Positions 10,304-17,597 of a stretch of 39,196 nt of DNA are shown piece by piece. The DNA is from DATKCJ01 sp035513275. Lineage in GTDB: Bacteria > Verrucomicrobiota > Verrucomicrobiia > Opitutales > Opitutaceae. The notes under the pieces are model-generated. The model saw only the letters and a list, made by a program, of their open reading frames with translations, made no database searches and had not been told where the DNA came from. Made by a program: the position numbers and the translations under genes. The first letter of the stretch is position 1; the number at the start of each line of letters is the position of its first letter. The stretch covers positions 1 to 39,196 of the forward strand of contig DATKCJ010000434.1 of the NCBI GenBank assembly GCA_035513275.1. Reading direction: 5' to 3'.

Positions 10304-11827
10304 TCAAGCCGTTTTCTCATCCAGCATCGCGAGGAGTTCGGCCTCGCTCACGCGGACCTGCTGGAGCGTGTCGCGGTCGCGCAGCGTGAAGGTGCCGTCT
10401 TTCTCAATCGTCTCGAAGTCGACGGTCACGCACCAAGGCGTGCCGATCTCGTCCTGGCGGCGGTAGCGGCGGCCGATCGCGCCCGACTCGTCGTAGAACG
10501 CGTTGTGCTTTCGCTTGATCGCGCGGTAGAGATCCTGCGCGCGCTTCACGAGCTCGGGCTTGTTCTTGAGGAGCGGAAAGACACCGACCTTGTAGGGCGC
10601 GATCCGTGGGTGGAGTTTCAACACGACGCGCTTCTCGCCCTCGATCTCGTCCTCGTGGTAAGCGGCGCACAGGATCGCTAGCAGGATGCGGTCGACGCCG
10701 ACCGCGGGCTCGATGACGTGCGGCACGATCTTCGTCTTCGACGCCTCGTCGAACCACGTCTGCGGCACGCCGGAGAATTTCTGGTGCTGCTGCAAATCGT
10801 AGTCGCTGCGCGCGGCGATACCCCAGAGTTCCTGCACCCCGAAGGGATACTTGAACATGATGTCCACCGTGCGGCGCGAGTAGAACGCGAGCTTCGCCTT
10901 CGGGTGCTCGAAGAGCGACAGGTGCGATTCGGGCAGGCCGATGGACTTGAGCCAGTCCTGACACCACGTGAGCCACTCTTCGTGACACGCGAGCCAGTCC
11001 GCGTCGGGATGGATGAAGTATTCCATCTCCATCTGCTCAAACTCGCGCGAGCGGAAGATGTAGTTGCGCGGCGTGATCTCGTTGCGGAACGACTTGCCGA
11101 TCTGCGCAATGCCGAAGGGCAGCTTCACGCGCCCCGTGTCGACGACGTTGCGGAAATCGGCGAACATGCCCTGCGCGGTCTCGGGCCGGAGGTAGCTCTT
11201 GGCCGATTCGTCGCGCAGCGCGCCGACGTAGGTCTCGAACATCATGTTGAAAGGCCGGGGAGCCATGAGGCTCCCGGCCTGACCCGTCGCAGGCGACGGG
11301 ATCAGAGGGATCTCCTCTGGAGTGGCTTCCGTCATGTCGCGGGGGGCGACCGGCATCAGCGCGCCGCGAATCGCGTTCTTGCGCTTCAGTTCCTCTGCCT
11401 TCTCTTGGAGCTCTTCGGCTGTCCGCTCGCTCTCGAGCGCAGAAACGCAGCCTATTTGTTTTTCGTGACCGTCGTCGTCCCGGACGACGACGGGAGCGAA
11501 AAACAGCTGGTCCGCCCGGAACCGCTGCTTGCTCACCTTGCAGTCGACGAGCGGGTCGGTGAACCCGGCCACGTGGCCGGAGGCTTCCCAGACCTTCGGG
11601 TGCATGATAATCGAGGTCTCGATGCCGACGATGTCGTCGCGGCGGTGGACCATGTCCTGCCACCACGCGTTGCGGATGTTCCGCTTCATCTCGGAGCCTA
11701 GCGGGCCGTAGTCGAAGAATCCGTTGAGACCGCCGTAGATTTCGGACGAAGGGAAGATGATCCCGCGGCGCTTGCACAGCGACACGAGTGTTTCCATCAG
11801 GTTTTCCGGGGCGGCATTCGCGGGCAT
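10304..11827 (-). CDS. glyQS: Glycyl-tRNA synthetase, homodimeric class II type
   Basis: A 507-residue class II synthetase that charges tRNA-Gly in the cytoplasm. Recognisable parts are the N-terminal catalytic start (LCKRRGIIFPSSEIYGGLNGFFDYGPLG), the class II motif 2 region (FRNEITPRNYIFRSREFEQME), motif 3 (GVDRILLAIL) and a C-terminal anticodon-binding domain (KVGVFPLLKNKPELVKRAQ ... VTVDFETIEKDGTFTLRDRD). Length and sequence match the single-chain alpha2 type found in many bacteria, archaea and eukaryotes, not the alpha/beta type of E. coli. The DNA for the SPATGQAGSLMAPRPF segment forms two tandem hairpins (see 11253-11300). Monocistronic; REP family D follows its stop. Confidence 0.95.
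   Translation of the reverse strand: MPANAAPENLMETLVSLCKRRGIIFPSSEIYGGLNGFFDYGPLGSEMKRNIRNAWWQDMVHRRDDIVGIETSIIMHPKVWEASGHVAGFTDPLVDCKVSKQRFRADQLFFAPVVVRDDDGHEKQIGCVSALESERTAEELQEKAEELKRKNAIRGALMPVAPRDMTEATPEEIPLIPSPATGQAGSLMAPRPFNMMFETYVGALRDESAKSYLRPETAQGMFADFRNVVDTGRVKLPFGIAQIGKSFRNEITPRNYIFRSREFEQMEMEYFIHPDADWLACHEEWLTWCQDWLKSIGLPESHLSLFEHPKAKLAFYSRRTVDIMFKYPFGVQELWGIAARSDYDLQQHQKFSGVPQTWFDEASKTKIVPHVIEPAVGVDRILLAILCAAYHEDEIEGEKRVVLKLHPRIAPYKVGVFPLLKNKPELVKRAQDLYRAIKRKHNAFYDESGAIGRRYRRQDEIGTPWCVTVDFETIEKDGTFTLRDRDTLQQVRVSEAELLAMLDEKTA
11253..11300 (-). other. Tandem hairpins within the glycyl-tRNA synthetase coding sequence
   Basis: On the plus strand, GGCCGGGGAGCC (11253-11264) and GGCTCCCGGCC (11269-11279) pair with a single bulge, and CCCGTCGC (11283-11290) pairs perfectly with GCGACGGG (11293-11300). 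The bipartite form resembles the REP elements of this window, yet the encoded residues align with a segment that homologous synthetases also have. It could be a REP inserted in frame or chance codon choice. Confidence 0.4.
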
Positions 11828-12179
11828 AAGGCGGCGAGCAATACCGGAACGAACGCGGACCGGTCAACGCCGCGGTTCTGCGGGAGGAGGCCACCGGCTC
11901 GTCCGGGCACGGCGTCCCTCGCGAGACACCCCCTACGGTAAACATCAGGGATTCCCGTAAACCTGCCATGCGGGAGGTTTTTTGCCTTGGATGTGGCATA
12001 CGTTGAAACGTATCGTCTGCGTCTCACCACACTGAATGTTCAACTCCCCTGAGCCGAAGAGCTGTGGCAGAACGCTGGCTGTTTCTATCCAGGGGCTTTG
12101 CGCGTTCGTTGATCGCGATGGCGATGCCTGACCGATCAACACAAGGTTCCAACAGGAGCCAAAACACCCAAGCAAACAC
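11828..12179. other. Gene-free divergent region between glycyl-tRNA synthetase and the subtilase gene
   Basis: This 352-bp stretch separates two divergent genes and must hold both promoters, though no convincing -35/-10 pair is obvious. It contains a short REP-like fragment near 11911-11937 centred on the palindrome CTCGCGAG, and a terminator-like hairpin at 11959-11983 described separately. The 200 bp before the protease start contain no open frame of note. Confidence 0.5.
11959..11983 (+). terminator. Terminator-like hairpin in the leader of the subtilase gene
   Basis: AAACCTGCC (11959-11967) pairs with GGGAGGTTT (11972-11980), with one G-G mismatch and a 4-base loop, and is followed by an unbroken run of T to 11983. 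No plus-strand gene ends here, so it would terminate a short leader transcript about 200 bp before the protease start. It could be an attenuator, the end of a small RNA, or chance. Confidence 0.4.
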
Positions 12180-14867
12180 ATGAAATCCATGAATCGATGC
12201 AGGAAAACCCTTCCGGCACTCCTCGCCTTCGCGATCGCGCTTGCCGCGCCCGCGTTCGCTGAGGACGCCGTTTCCGTATCAACAGCAGATAACGAAAGCC
12301 CGTCGCTTTGGTTCGTAGAGTTCGCAGGCGCACCGCTGGCCAACGGCGGCAAGAAGGGAGACCTGCAGAAGGCACGCCATGAATTCGCCGCTGCCGCGAA
12401 GGCCGCAGGTGCCGAATACACCAAGCGTTTCGAATTCGAAACCCTCTGGAACGGCATCTCGGTGCGCGTTTCACCGGCGAACCTTAGCCGCATCGCGCGC
12501 CTCCGCGAGGTGGCGAACGTGTGGCCGGTGGACACTTATACCCTGCCCGAGCCGATCGCCGGCGGCGTTCCTGAGCTCATCTATGCGCTGCCGATGACCG
12601 GAGCCAACACGGCGCATGACGCCGGCTTCACCGGCGCAGGCATAAAGATCGGTATCATCGACACGGGTGTGGACATCGACCATCCGGATTTCGGCGGCAC
12701 GGGCGTGCCCGGCACGACTCCGTTCCCAAACGCAAAGATCGTCGCTGGCTGGGACTTCGTCGGCGACGCGTATGATGCAAATCCGAACAATGCGACCTAC
12801 AACCCGATTCCCTCTCCGGATCCGAATCCAGATGATTGCGGCGGTCACGGCACCCACGTTGCCGGCATTGCAGCCTCAAACGGTGTCTCAAAGGGAGTAG
12901 CGCCGGATGCGAAGCTTGGCGCCTATCGCGTCTTCGGCTGCAACGGCAGCACCGATGCGGATATCATGGTCGCAGCCATGGAGCGCGCGTATCTCGACGG
13001 CATGAACGTCGTCAACATGAGCATTGGTTCGGCCTTCCAGACCTGGCCGCAGTATCCGACCGCGGCGGCGGGCGACCGCCTGGTTGCGCGCGGCGTTGTC
13101 GTTGTCTGCTCGATCGGCAACAGCGGCACGAGCGGGCAGTTCTCCGCGAGTGCGCCGGGCATCGGCAATGCCGTCATCGGCACCGCATCGTTCGACAACA
13201 CCCATCTCTCGCAGAAGGCATTCACAGTCGACCCGGGCAACCTTCTTATCGGCTTCGGCACCGCGACCGCCGCACCTCTCCCGCCGTCGAGTGGTTCGCT
13301 CCCGCTGGACAAAACCGGCACGCCCGCCTCAGCCGCCGATGGCTGCCCGCCGTGGGAAGCTGCCTTCGGTGGCGCACCCGGTTACGCGGGTGGCGCGTGG
13401 CTCGCCCCTGGCAGCATGGCCGGCAAGGCGGTCCTCATCCGTCGCGGGACCTGCGGATTCTGGCACAAGGCCTTTAACGCTCAACAGGCCGGTGCCTCTG
13501 CCGTGATCCTATACAACAACACCACTGGCACCATCAACCCGACGGTCGCCCCGCCTGCCGCTGGCCTCACCGCTATCAACATCCCGGTTGTTTCGATCAC
13601 AGCCGCTTCGGGCGCCACGATTGACGGGCTTGTGCCCGGCGGTGCCACGCTCACTTGGGGCAACCAAACCGTCGTCTCCGCAGTCTCGACGGGAGGCCTT
13701 GTCTCGAGCTTCAGCTCCTACGGCTTGAACGCCGAACTGACCGTCAAGCCCGACATCGGCGCACCCGGTGGAAACATCTGGTCGACGATTCCCATCGAGC
13801 TGGGCACCTACGGCAACAACAGCGGCACCTCGATGGCCTCGCCCCATATTGCGGGCATGGCAGCCCTCCTCCGTCAGGCCAAGCCCGGCATCTCGGCAGC
13901 AGCCGTGCGCGACGTGCTGCAGAACAGCGCAGAGCCCAAGAACTGGTCCGCCGCTGCTGGCCTCGGGTTCCTGGACTTCGTGCATCGCCAAGGCGCCGGC
14001 CTGGCCCGGATCGACCGCGCCATCGCGGCAACGACGACTATCACCCCGGGCAAGCTCTCGCTTGGCGAGACCGAGGCAGGCCCGGTTACCAAGACTCTGA
14101 CGTTCTGGAACTCCGCGGCAGATGAAGTCACCTACAACCTGGCTCACACGCCGGCACTCGCGACGAGTTCGTCCAACAATCCGGGCTTCGACGTTTTCGA
14201 TGCACCTTCCACCGTGGTGTTCAGTTCGTCGAGCGTGACGGTCCCGGGCTCTGGCTCGGCGACTGTGGATGTCACCGTCGATGCCAACGCAGGACTTCCG
14301 GCCAACGGCTACTTCGGCGGCTATGTCGTCGCGACGCCGGCCGGTGGCGGCGAGGCGCTCCGCGTGCCATACGCCGGCACCAAGGGCGACTACCAGGCGA
14401 TTCAGGTTCTTGTGCCGGCCACGGCCGGTTTCCCTTGGCTTGCGCAGTTGAACGCGGCCGGCACGTCGTATCTCAATCGCACTGCGACGGGCGCCACCTA
14501 CACGATGGAGGGCAATGACATTCCCTTTGTCCTGGCGCGCCTCGGACACCCGTCGCGTGAACTCCGGCTCGAGATCTTCGACGCGGCCACCGGCGAGCCG
14601 ATTCACTCGGTGTTCAACTATGCGTTCAAGGAGGAATACCTCCCGCGCAACGGCTTGTCGACAACCGGCACACCGACTACGTTCTTCGCCTTCGCGTGGG
14701 ACGGCACCCGCCAGTTTAACAACGGCAAGGGAAATGACTTCGTAAAGATGGTCCCGAATGGCGACTACCTCCTGAAGCTCAAAGTCCTGAAAGCCCTCGG
14801 CGATCGCTCCAATCCGGCGCACTGGGAAGTCTGGACGTCCTCGACCGTGACAGTCGCGAGGCCGTAA
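12180..14867 (+). CDS. Secreted subtilisin-like serine peptidase (S8) with PA domain
   Basis: An 895-residue exported protease. A Sec signal peptide occupies residues 1-27 (cleavage after APAFA). An inhibitor_I9-type propeptide follows (about 42-120). The S8 catalytic domain shows Asp161 (IIDTGVD), His223 (GGHGTHVAG), the oxyanion Asn314 (GNSG) and Ser551 (GTSMASPHIAG). A protease-associated (PA) domain is inserted between Asn and Ser at about 380-490 (KAVLIRRGTCGFWHKAFNAQ). The C-terminal 300 residues are fibronectin-III-like beta domains, as in lactocepin or cucumisin-type subtilases. It would degrade extracellular or periplasmic proteins. A second in-frame ATG at 12189 is an alternative start. 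It is monocistronic, ended by a perfect terminator 40 bp after the stop. Confidence 0.93.
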   Translation: MKSMNRCRKTLPALLAFAIALAAPAFAEDAVSVSTADNESPSLWFVEFAGAPLANGGKKGDLQKARHEFAAAAKAAGAEYTKRFEFETLWNGISVRVSPANLSRIARLREVANVWPVDTYTLPEPIAGGVPELIYALPMTGANTAHDAGFTGAGIKIGIIDTGVDIDHPDFGGTGVPGTTPFPNAKIVAGWDFVGDAYDANPNNATYNPIPSPDPNPDDCGGHGTHVAGIAASNGVSKGVAPDAKLGAYRVFGCNGSTDADIMVAAMERAYLDGMNVVNMSIGSAFQTWPQYPTAAAGDRLVARGVVVVCSIGNSGTSGQFSASAPGIGNAVIGTASFDNTHLSQKAFTVDPGNLLIGFGTATAAPLPPSSGSLPLDKTGTPASAADGCPPWEAAFGGAPGYAGGAWLAPGSMAGKAVLIRRGTCGFWHKAFNAQQAGASAVILYNNTTGTINPTVAPPAAGLTAINIPVVSITAASGATIDGLVPGGATLTWGNQTVVSAVSTGGLVSSFSSYGLNAELTVKPDIGAPGGNIWSTIPIELGTYGNNSGTSMASPHIAGMAALLRQAKPGISAAAVRDVLQNSAEPKNWSAAAGLGFLDFVHRQGAGLARIDRAIAATTTITPGKLSLGETEAGPVTKTLTFWNSAADEVTYNLAHTPALATSSSNNPGFDVFDAPSTVVFSSSSVTVPGSGSATVDVTVDANAGLPANGYFGGYVVATPAGGGEALRVPYAGTKGDYQAIQVLVPATAGFPWLAQLNAAGTSYLNRTATGATYTMEGNDIPFVLARLGHPSRELRLEIFDAATGEPIHSVFNYAFKEEYLPRNGLSTTGTPTTFFAFAWDGTRQFNNGKGNDFVKMVPNGDYLLKLKVLKALGDRSNPAHWEVWTSSTVTVARP

Positions 14868-14906
14868 TCGCGTCAACCGGTCCGCACCCTGCGGGCCACA
14901 ATCTCC

Positions 14907-14943
14907 GCGGGCGGGAGCGAAAGCTCCCGCCCGCTTTCTTTTT
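14907..14943 (+). terminator. Rho-independent terminator of the subtilase gene
   Basis: A perfect 12-bp stem, GCGGGCGGGAGC (14907-14918) with GCTCCCGCCCGC (14923-14934), a GAAA tetraloop, and the T-rich tail TTTCTTTTT. It lies 40 bp after the protease stop codon. Confidence 0.95.
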
Positions 14944-15018
14944 GTGACGAGGGACCGTCGCGCCGAAAGTCGGTGAAATACTTGTGCATTCCGCCGCGAG
15001 TGGCGGGAATCTCTCGGC

Positions 15019-15312
15019 TCACCATTGAGTGGAGCGATACGGAAACATGGACGGATGCCCCGCATGCTTGATCCTGCCGCCAGCTTTCACGGCGTTGGCG
15101 ATGATAATGAATCGCGCGGATGCGCGGGTCGGCGACGCGATGAACTCCCGCGCGCTCGCGGCGGAGCCGGCACCGAGTTCGAGCGGAACGGTCGAGCCAC
15201 AGCAGATCGAGCGGACGTCGATCGAACATCCGTAGCGCACAACGCGCTTGGAAGCGGTTGCCGCGATCGCAACCAGCCCTCGCTCATCGAGCGCATCGCG
15301 AGTTCTGCTCAC
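15019..15312 (-). CDS. Possible small hypothetical protein, 97 aa
   Basis: The 635-bp gap between the subtilase and the first surface-protein gene contains one open frame with coding-like composition on the minus strand. Its product has no signal peptide, contains a cysteine-bearing segment (CSIDVRSICCGSTVPLELG) and a hydrophobic FIIIANAV stretch, and resembles no family I know. Long chance frames are common in GC-rich DNA, so it may be non-coding or the decayed end of a former gene. The remaining gap sequence (15313-15502) is more AT-rich and regulatory in character. Confidence 0.25.
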   Translation of the reverse strand: MSRTRDALDERGLVAIAATASKRVVRYGCSIDVRSICCGSTVPLELGAGSAASAREFIASPTRASARFIIIANAVKAGGRIKHAGHPSMFPYRSTQW

Positions 15313-15371
15313 GCTTCTGACAATTCAGCGTGAGGTCTTCACGACGACGTTTGCGAAAAACATTCTGCATG

Positions 15372-15494
15372 TTTTTCAGAGGGGATTTGACAGCTTTTTC
15401 AGAGGAGGAACGCGTATTCGTTTTCATAACTCGTTTACCTCAAGTTTCTTGAAAGTGTCCGACACGCGCGCACGCTGGGCACCCCGCATATAAA
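15372..15494 (+). promoter_or_regulatory. Putative control region of the surface-protein operon
   Basis: An 11-bp direct repeat, TTTTTCAGAGG, occurs at 15372-15382 and 15395-15405, about two helical turns apart, beside a TTGACA at 15387-15392. A TATAAA box (15489-15494) ends eight bases before the ATG at 15503, and no Shine-Dalgarno sequence is visible. The repeats may bind an activator and the TATAAA may serve as -10 for a leaderless transcript; no good -35 is seen at the right spacing. Confidence 0.35.
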
Positions 15495-15502
15495 ACCCAG
15501 TC

Positions 15503-16036
15503 ATGAAATACATCCGAGACCTCCTCCCGCGTGCCGCTTCACTCCTGGCGATCTTCGCCGCAGTTTCCGGCTTCGCTGCGAATCCTGAAAACGTGACCGT
15601 CAACGCAAACGTGCCGACGATCGCGAATCTCTCCGTCAACACGAACACGGTCACGATGACCTTCGTCGCGGGCGACTTTAACATGAACTCCGGCGAGGCC
15701 ATCAAGACGGCCGCCGCGGGTTCATCGTTCCAGATCGCGACCAACCGGAACTGGACGCTTTCGGTGAAGGCCGGCGCGGCCAACTTCAGTTACACGCCGA
15801 CCTTCGGCGGCGACACAGCCACGAAGCCCGCGGGCGATCTCGGTTTCAAGCTGAGCACCGACGGCGCCTACCAGGCGGTCACGACAACGGACCAGACCGT
15901 CTCGACCGGCTCACGCGGCGGCTACGGAGTCGCGGGCAACAGCCCCGTCGTCGACTACAGCCTGTGGAGCTACCTTGATCAGGACTCCCCGGGGTCCTAC
16001 TCACTCACCCTCGTCTACACGCTCACCTCGAGCTGA
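15503..16036 (+). CDS. Secreted surface/pilin-like subunit 1 of usher-like locus
   Basis: A 177-residue exported protein with a signal peptide (about 1-25, ending GFAA). The mature part has no cysteines and is rich in Thr, Ser, Val and Asn in alternating patterns typical of beta-sandwich subunits. It starts with an alternating strand (VTVNANVP), has the motif TNRNWTLSV at 80-88, and ends in DSPGSYSLTLVYTL. Both motifs recur in the second subunit gene at 16144, so the two are homologous. The terminal strand resembles spore-coat-U/archaic pilin or WxL-domain ends by pattern only. A terminator directly follows the gene, ahead of the rest of the cluster, as is common behind abundant major subunits. 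A role as surface fibre or coat subunit is inference. Confidence 0.75.
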   Translation: MKYIRDLLPRAASLLAIFAAVSGFAANPENVTVNANVPTIANLSVNTNTVTMTFVAGDFNMNSGEAIKTAAAGSSFQIATNRNWTLSVKAGAANFSYTPTFGGDTATKPAGDLGFKLSTDGAYQAVTTTDQTVSTGSRGGYGVAGNSPVVDYSLWSYLDQDSPGSYSLTLVYTLTSS

Positions 16037-16069
16037 GCCGCGGAGCACCGAATTTAATCCAGCCATACT

Positions 16070-16102
16070 ACAACCCCGACACTGTCGGGGTTGTTATCTT
16101 TT
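16070..16102 (+). terminator. Intra-operon terminator after subunit 1
   Basis: ACAACCCCGAC (16070-16080) pairs perfectly with GTCGGGGTTGT (16084-16094) around ACT and is followed by TATCTTTT. It lies between subunit 1 and subunit 2 and probably gives partial termination. A second small palindrome, TAG-ACGGCC-CAA-GGCCGT-CTA with one bulged A, follows at 16107-16128. Confidence 0.85.
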
Positions 16103-16143
16103 CTGGTAGAACGGCCCAAGGCCGTCTATAGCCCACGAGAAAC

Positions 16144-16605
16144 ATGCGTCTGCTCCTCACGATGATCGTTGCCATGGTGGCGTCGGTTGTCGCGCGGGCG
16201 CAGGCCGTGGATATCCGGTCGATCACGCCGGTGGTGAATCTCACGGTGCCCGTGTCGGCGTTCAACCTGGCGACAGGCGCGGCCTCGGTGACATCGCCCT
16301 CGGCGATCAGCACAAGGCTGAGGAGCAACAGGAATTGGAACTTCACGGTTCGCTCCGGGAGCACGACATTCGCGCACACGCCGGTTCCGGGCGCGCCAAC
16401 CACTTCGAAACCGGTCTCGCAGTTGCTGATTCGCGAGAACGGCGCCGGGTCGTTCCTGCCGATTTCGACCAGCAATGTCGTCATCGCGTCGGGTCCGAAC
16501 GGAAACAACATCGATCGAGACTTCGATCTGAGGTTCGACACGACACTGGACGACTCGCCGGGCCAATACGCGGTGACGCTGGTCTTCACGCTCGTGACGC
16601 TATGA
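16144..16605 (+). CDS. Secreted surface/pilin-like subunit 2, homologous to subunit 1
   Basis: A 153-residue exported protein with a signal peptide (1-20, ending ARAQA). It shares with subunit 1 the motif SNRNWNFTVRSG (61-72), the following TP...G...T.KP pattern, and the ending DDSPGQYAVTLVFTL (136-150), so the two are paralogues. No cysteines occur in the mature part. Its stop codon overlaps the start of the chaperone-like gene (ATGA at 16602-16605), which implies translational coupling and joint function. It could be a minor or adaptor subunit of the same surface structure; no known Pfam family is asserted. Confidence 0.75.
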   Translation: MRLLLTMIVAMVASVVARAQAVDIRSITPVVNLTVPVSAFNLATGAASVTSPSAISTRLRSNRNWNFTVRSGSTTFAHTPVPGAPTTSKPVSQLLIRENGAGSFLPISTSNVVIASGPNGNNIDRDFDLRFDTTLDDSPGQYAVTLVFTLVTL

Positions 16606-17597
16606 GTTTTGAATCCGGCGAACATTCGGCCACTTGGGGAAAATCCGTCATTGGTTGGCCCGTAATCTCATTCTCTCGCACCGCGGGAACGGGACTTTTC
16701 CCGGCGCTCTTCAAGCTATGGACGCTATGTCGCGGAAGTCACCGTAGGGCAGGTCTCCGACCTGCCGACGCGGGTCGCCGGTTCGACCGGCTCACGGTTT
16801 GCAAGAGACCCGCGCTACTCAACTTTTCGATTCTCCTCCTGTTCCTCGCGGCGCCGGTGCTGGAGGCCTTCGTTGGAGTCGATCGCGGGGAGCTCCTGTT
16901 CAAGCTCGTGCCCGGCCACGGTGCGGCATCGACAGTGACGGTCACGAACAGCGGCACGGAGCTTTCGACCGTCTCGCTCTCGATTGAGGACTTCAAGATC
17001 GCCGACGGCCGGCCAAACTTCAGTGCGCAGGAGCACAGTCGTGCGCTCGCTTCCCGGCTCACGGTTTTTCCAACAAGCTTCGAATTGAAGGCGGGTGAGT
17101 CGCGCGAGGTGCAGGTGCTTCTCGATCCGGGCGACGGCCCCTTCGAGGCGGGGACTTACTGGGCGGTCGTCTTTGTTCAGACATCGCGTCTGGCGGACAT
17201 GGTGCCCCCGGGCGGCGACCGGCAGGTGCAGGTGCGGGTCGTCGAGCGCGTCGGGGTTTTCGCGTTCGCGGATGCGGAGCCAGAGCCGAGACCATTGCCA
17301 GCCGACGTCGAGATCACCGGACTTGAAAATGCCGGAAAGAATCTCGTCGTCTCGGTGAAGAACCCGTCGCGCTATCTCCGGCTCGTGACCGAGGGCTATG
17401 TGCTGGCGACGCCGCTCGATGGCGGCGCAGCGCAGCGCTGGCCGATGCAGACCTTTCGCGTGCTCCCGGACTCCGTCGTGCGGATGGAGATTCCGGTGCC
17501 GGAGGCGGCCGCGGGCATGGGTCGCTGCAACGTGCTTGTCGCGCTCGACTACGGTGCGGACGAGCTGGTTGCAGGCGAGCAGGAGTTTGAGTTTTGA
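16602..17597 (+). CDS. Periplasmic chaperone-like protein with two Ig-like domains
   Basis: A 331-residue frame starting at the ATGA overlap with subunit 2. Residues 1-70 are an odd, Arg-rich extension partly encoded by a REP element (16744-16818). A hydrophobic signal (NFSILLLFLAAPVLEAF) follows at about 72-88. The mature region has two beta-sandwich domains. The first (about 90-230) contains TVTVTNSGTE, SRLTVFPTSFELKAGESREV and GTYWAVVFVQTS, a layout like the first domain of PapD-type chaperones or the DUF916 WxL-interacting protein. The second (about 230-331) has VVSVKNPSRYLRLVTEGY and ends GEQEFEF. No other in-frame ATG, GTG or TTG lies between 16602 and the signal, so the REP appears to be translated. 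It would cap or escort the neighbouring subunits. Confidence 0.7.
   Translation: MSFESGEHSATWGKSVIGWPVISFSRTAGTGLFPALFKLWTLCRGSHRRAGLRPADAGRRFDRLTVCKRPALLNFSILLLFLAAPVLEAFVGVDRGELLFKLVPGHGAASTVTVTNSGTELSTVSLSIEDFKIADGRPNFSAQEHSRALASRLTVFPTSFELKAGESREVQVLLDPGDGPFEAGTYWAVVFVQTSRLADMVPPGGDRQVQVRVVERVGVFAFADAEPEPRPLPADVEITGLENAGKNLVVSVKNPSRYLRLVTEGYVLATPLDGGAAQRWPMQTFRVLPDSVVRMEIPVPEAAAGMGRCNVLVALDYGADELVAGEQEFEF
16744..16818. repeat. REP-like element, family A, copy 2, inside the chaperone-like frame
   Basis: It runs from GTAGGGCAGGTCTCCGACCT to the closing GACCCGCGCTAC in the opposite orientation to the copy at 1712-1759. The first hairpin (GGCAGGTC-TCC-GACCTGCC) is intact. The loop of the second (CGCGGGTC ... 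GACCCGCG) is expanded by about 27 bases containing a nested hairpin GCCGGT-TCG-ACCGGC (16777-16791). Confidence 0.8.
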
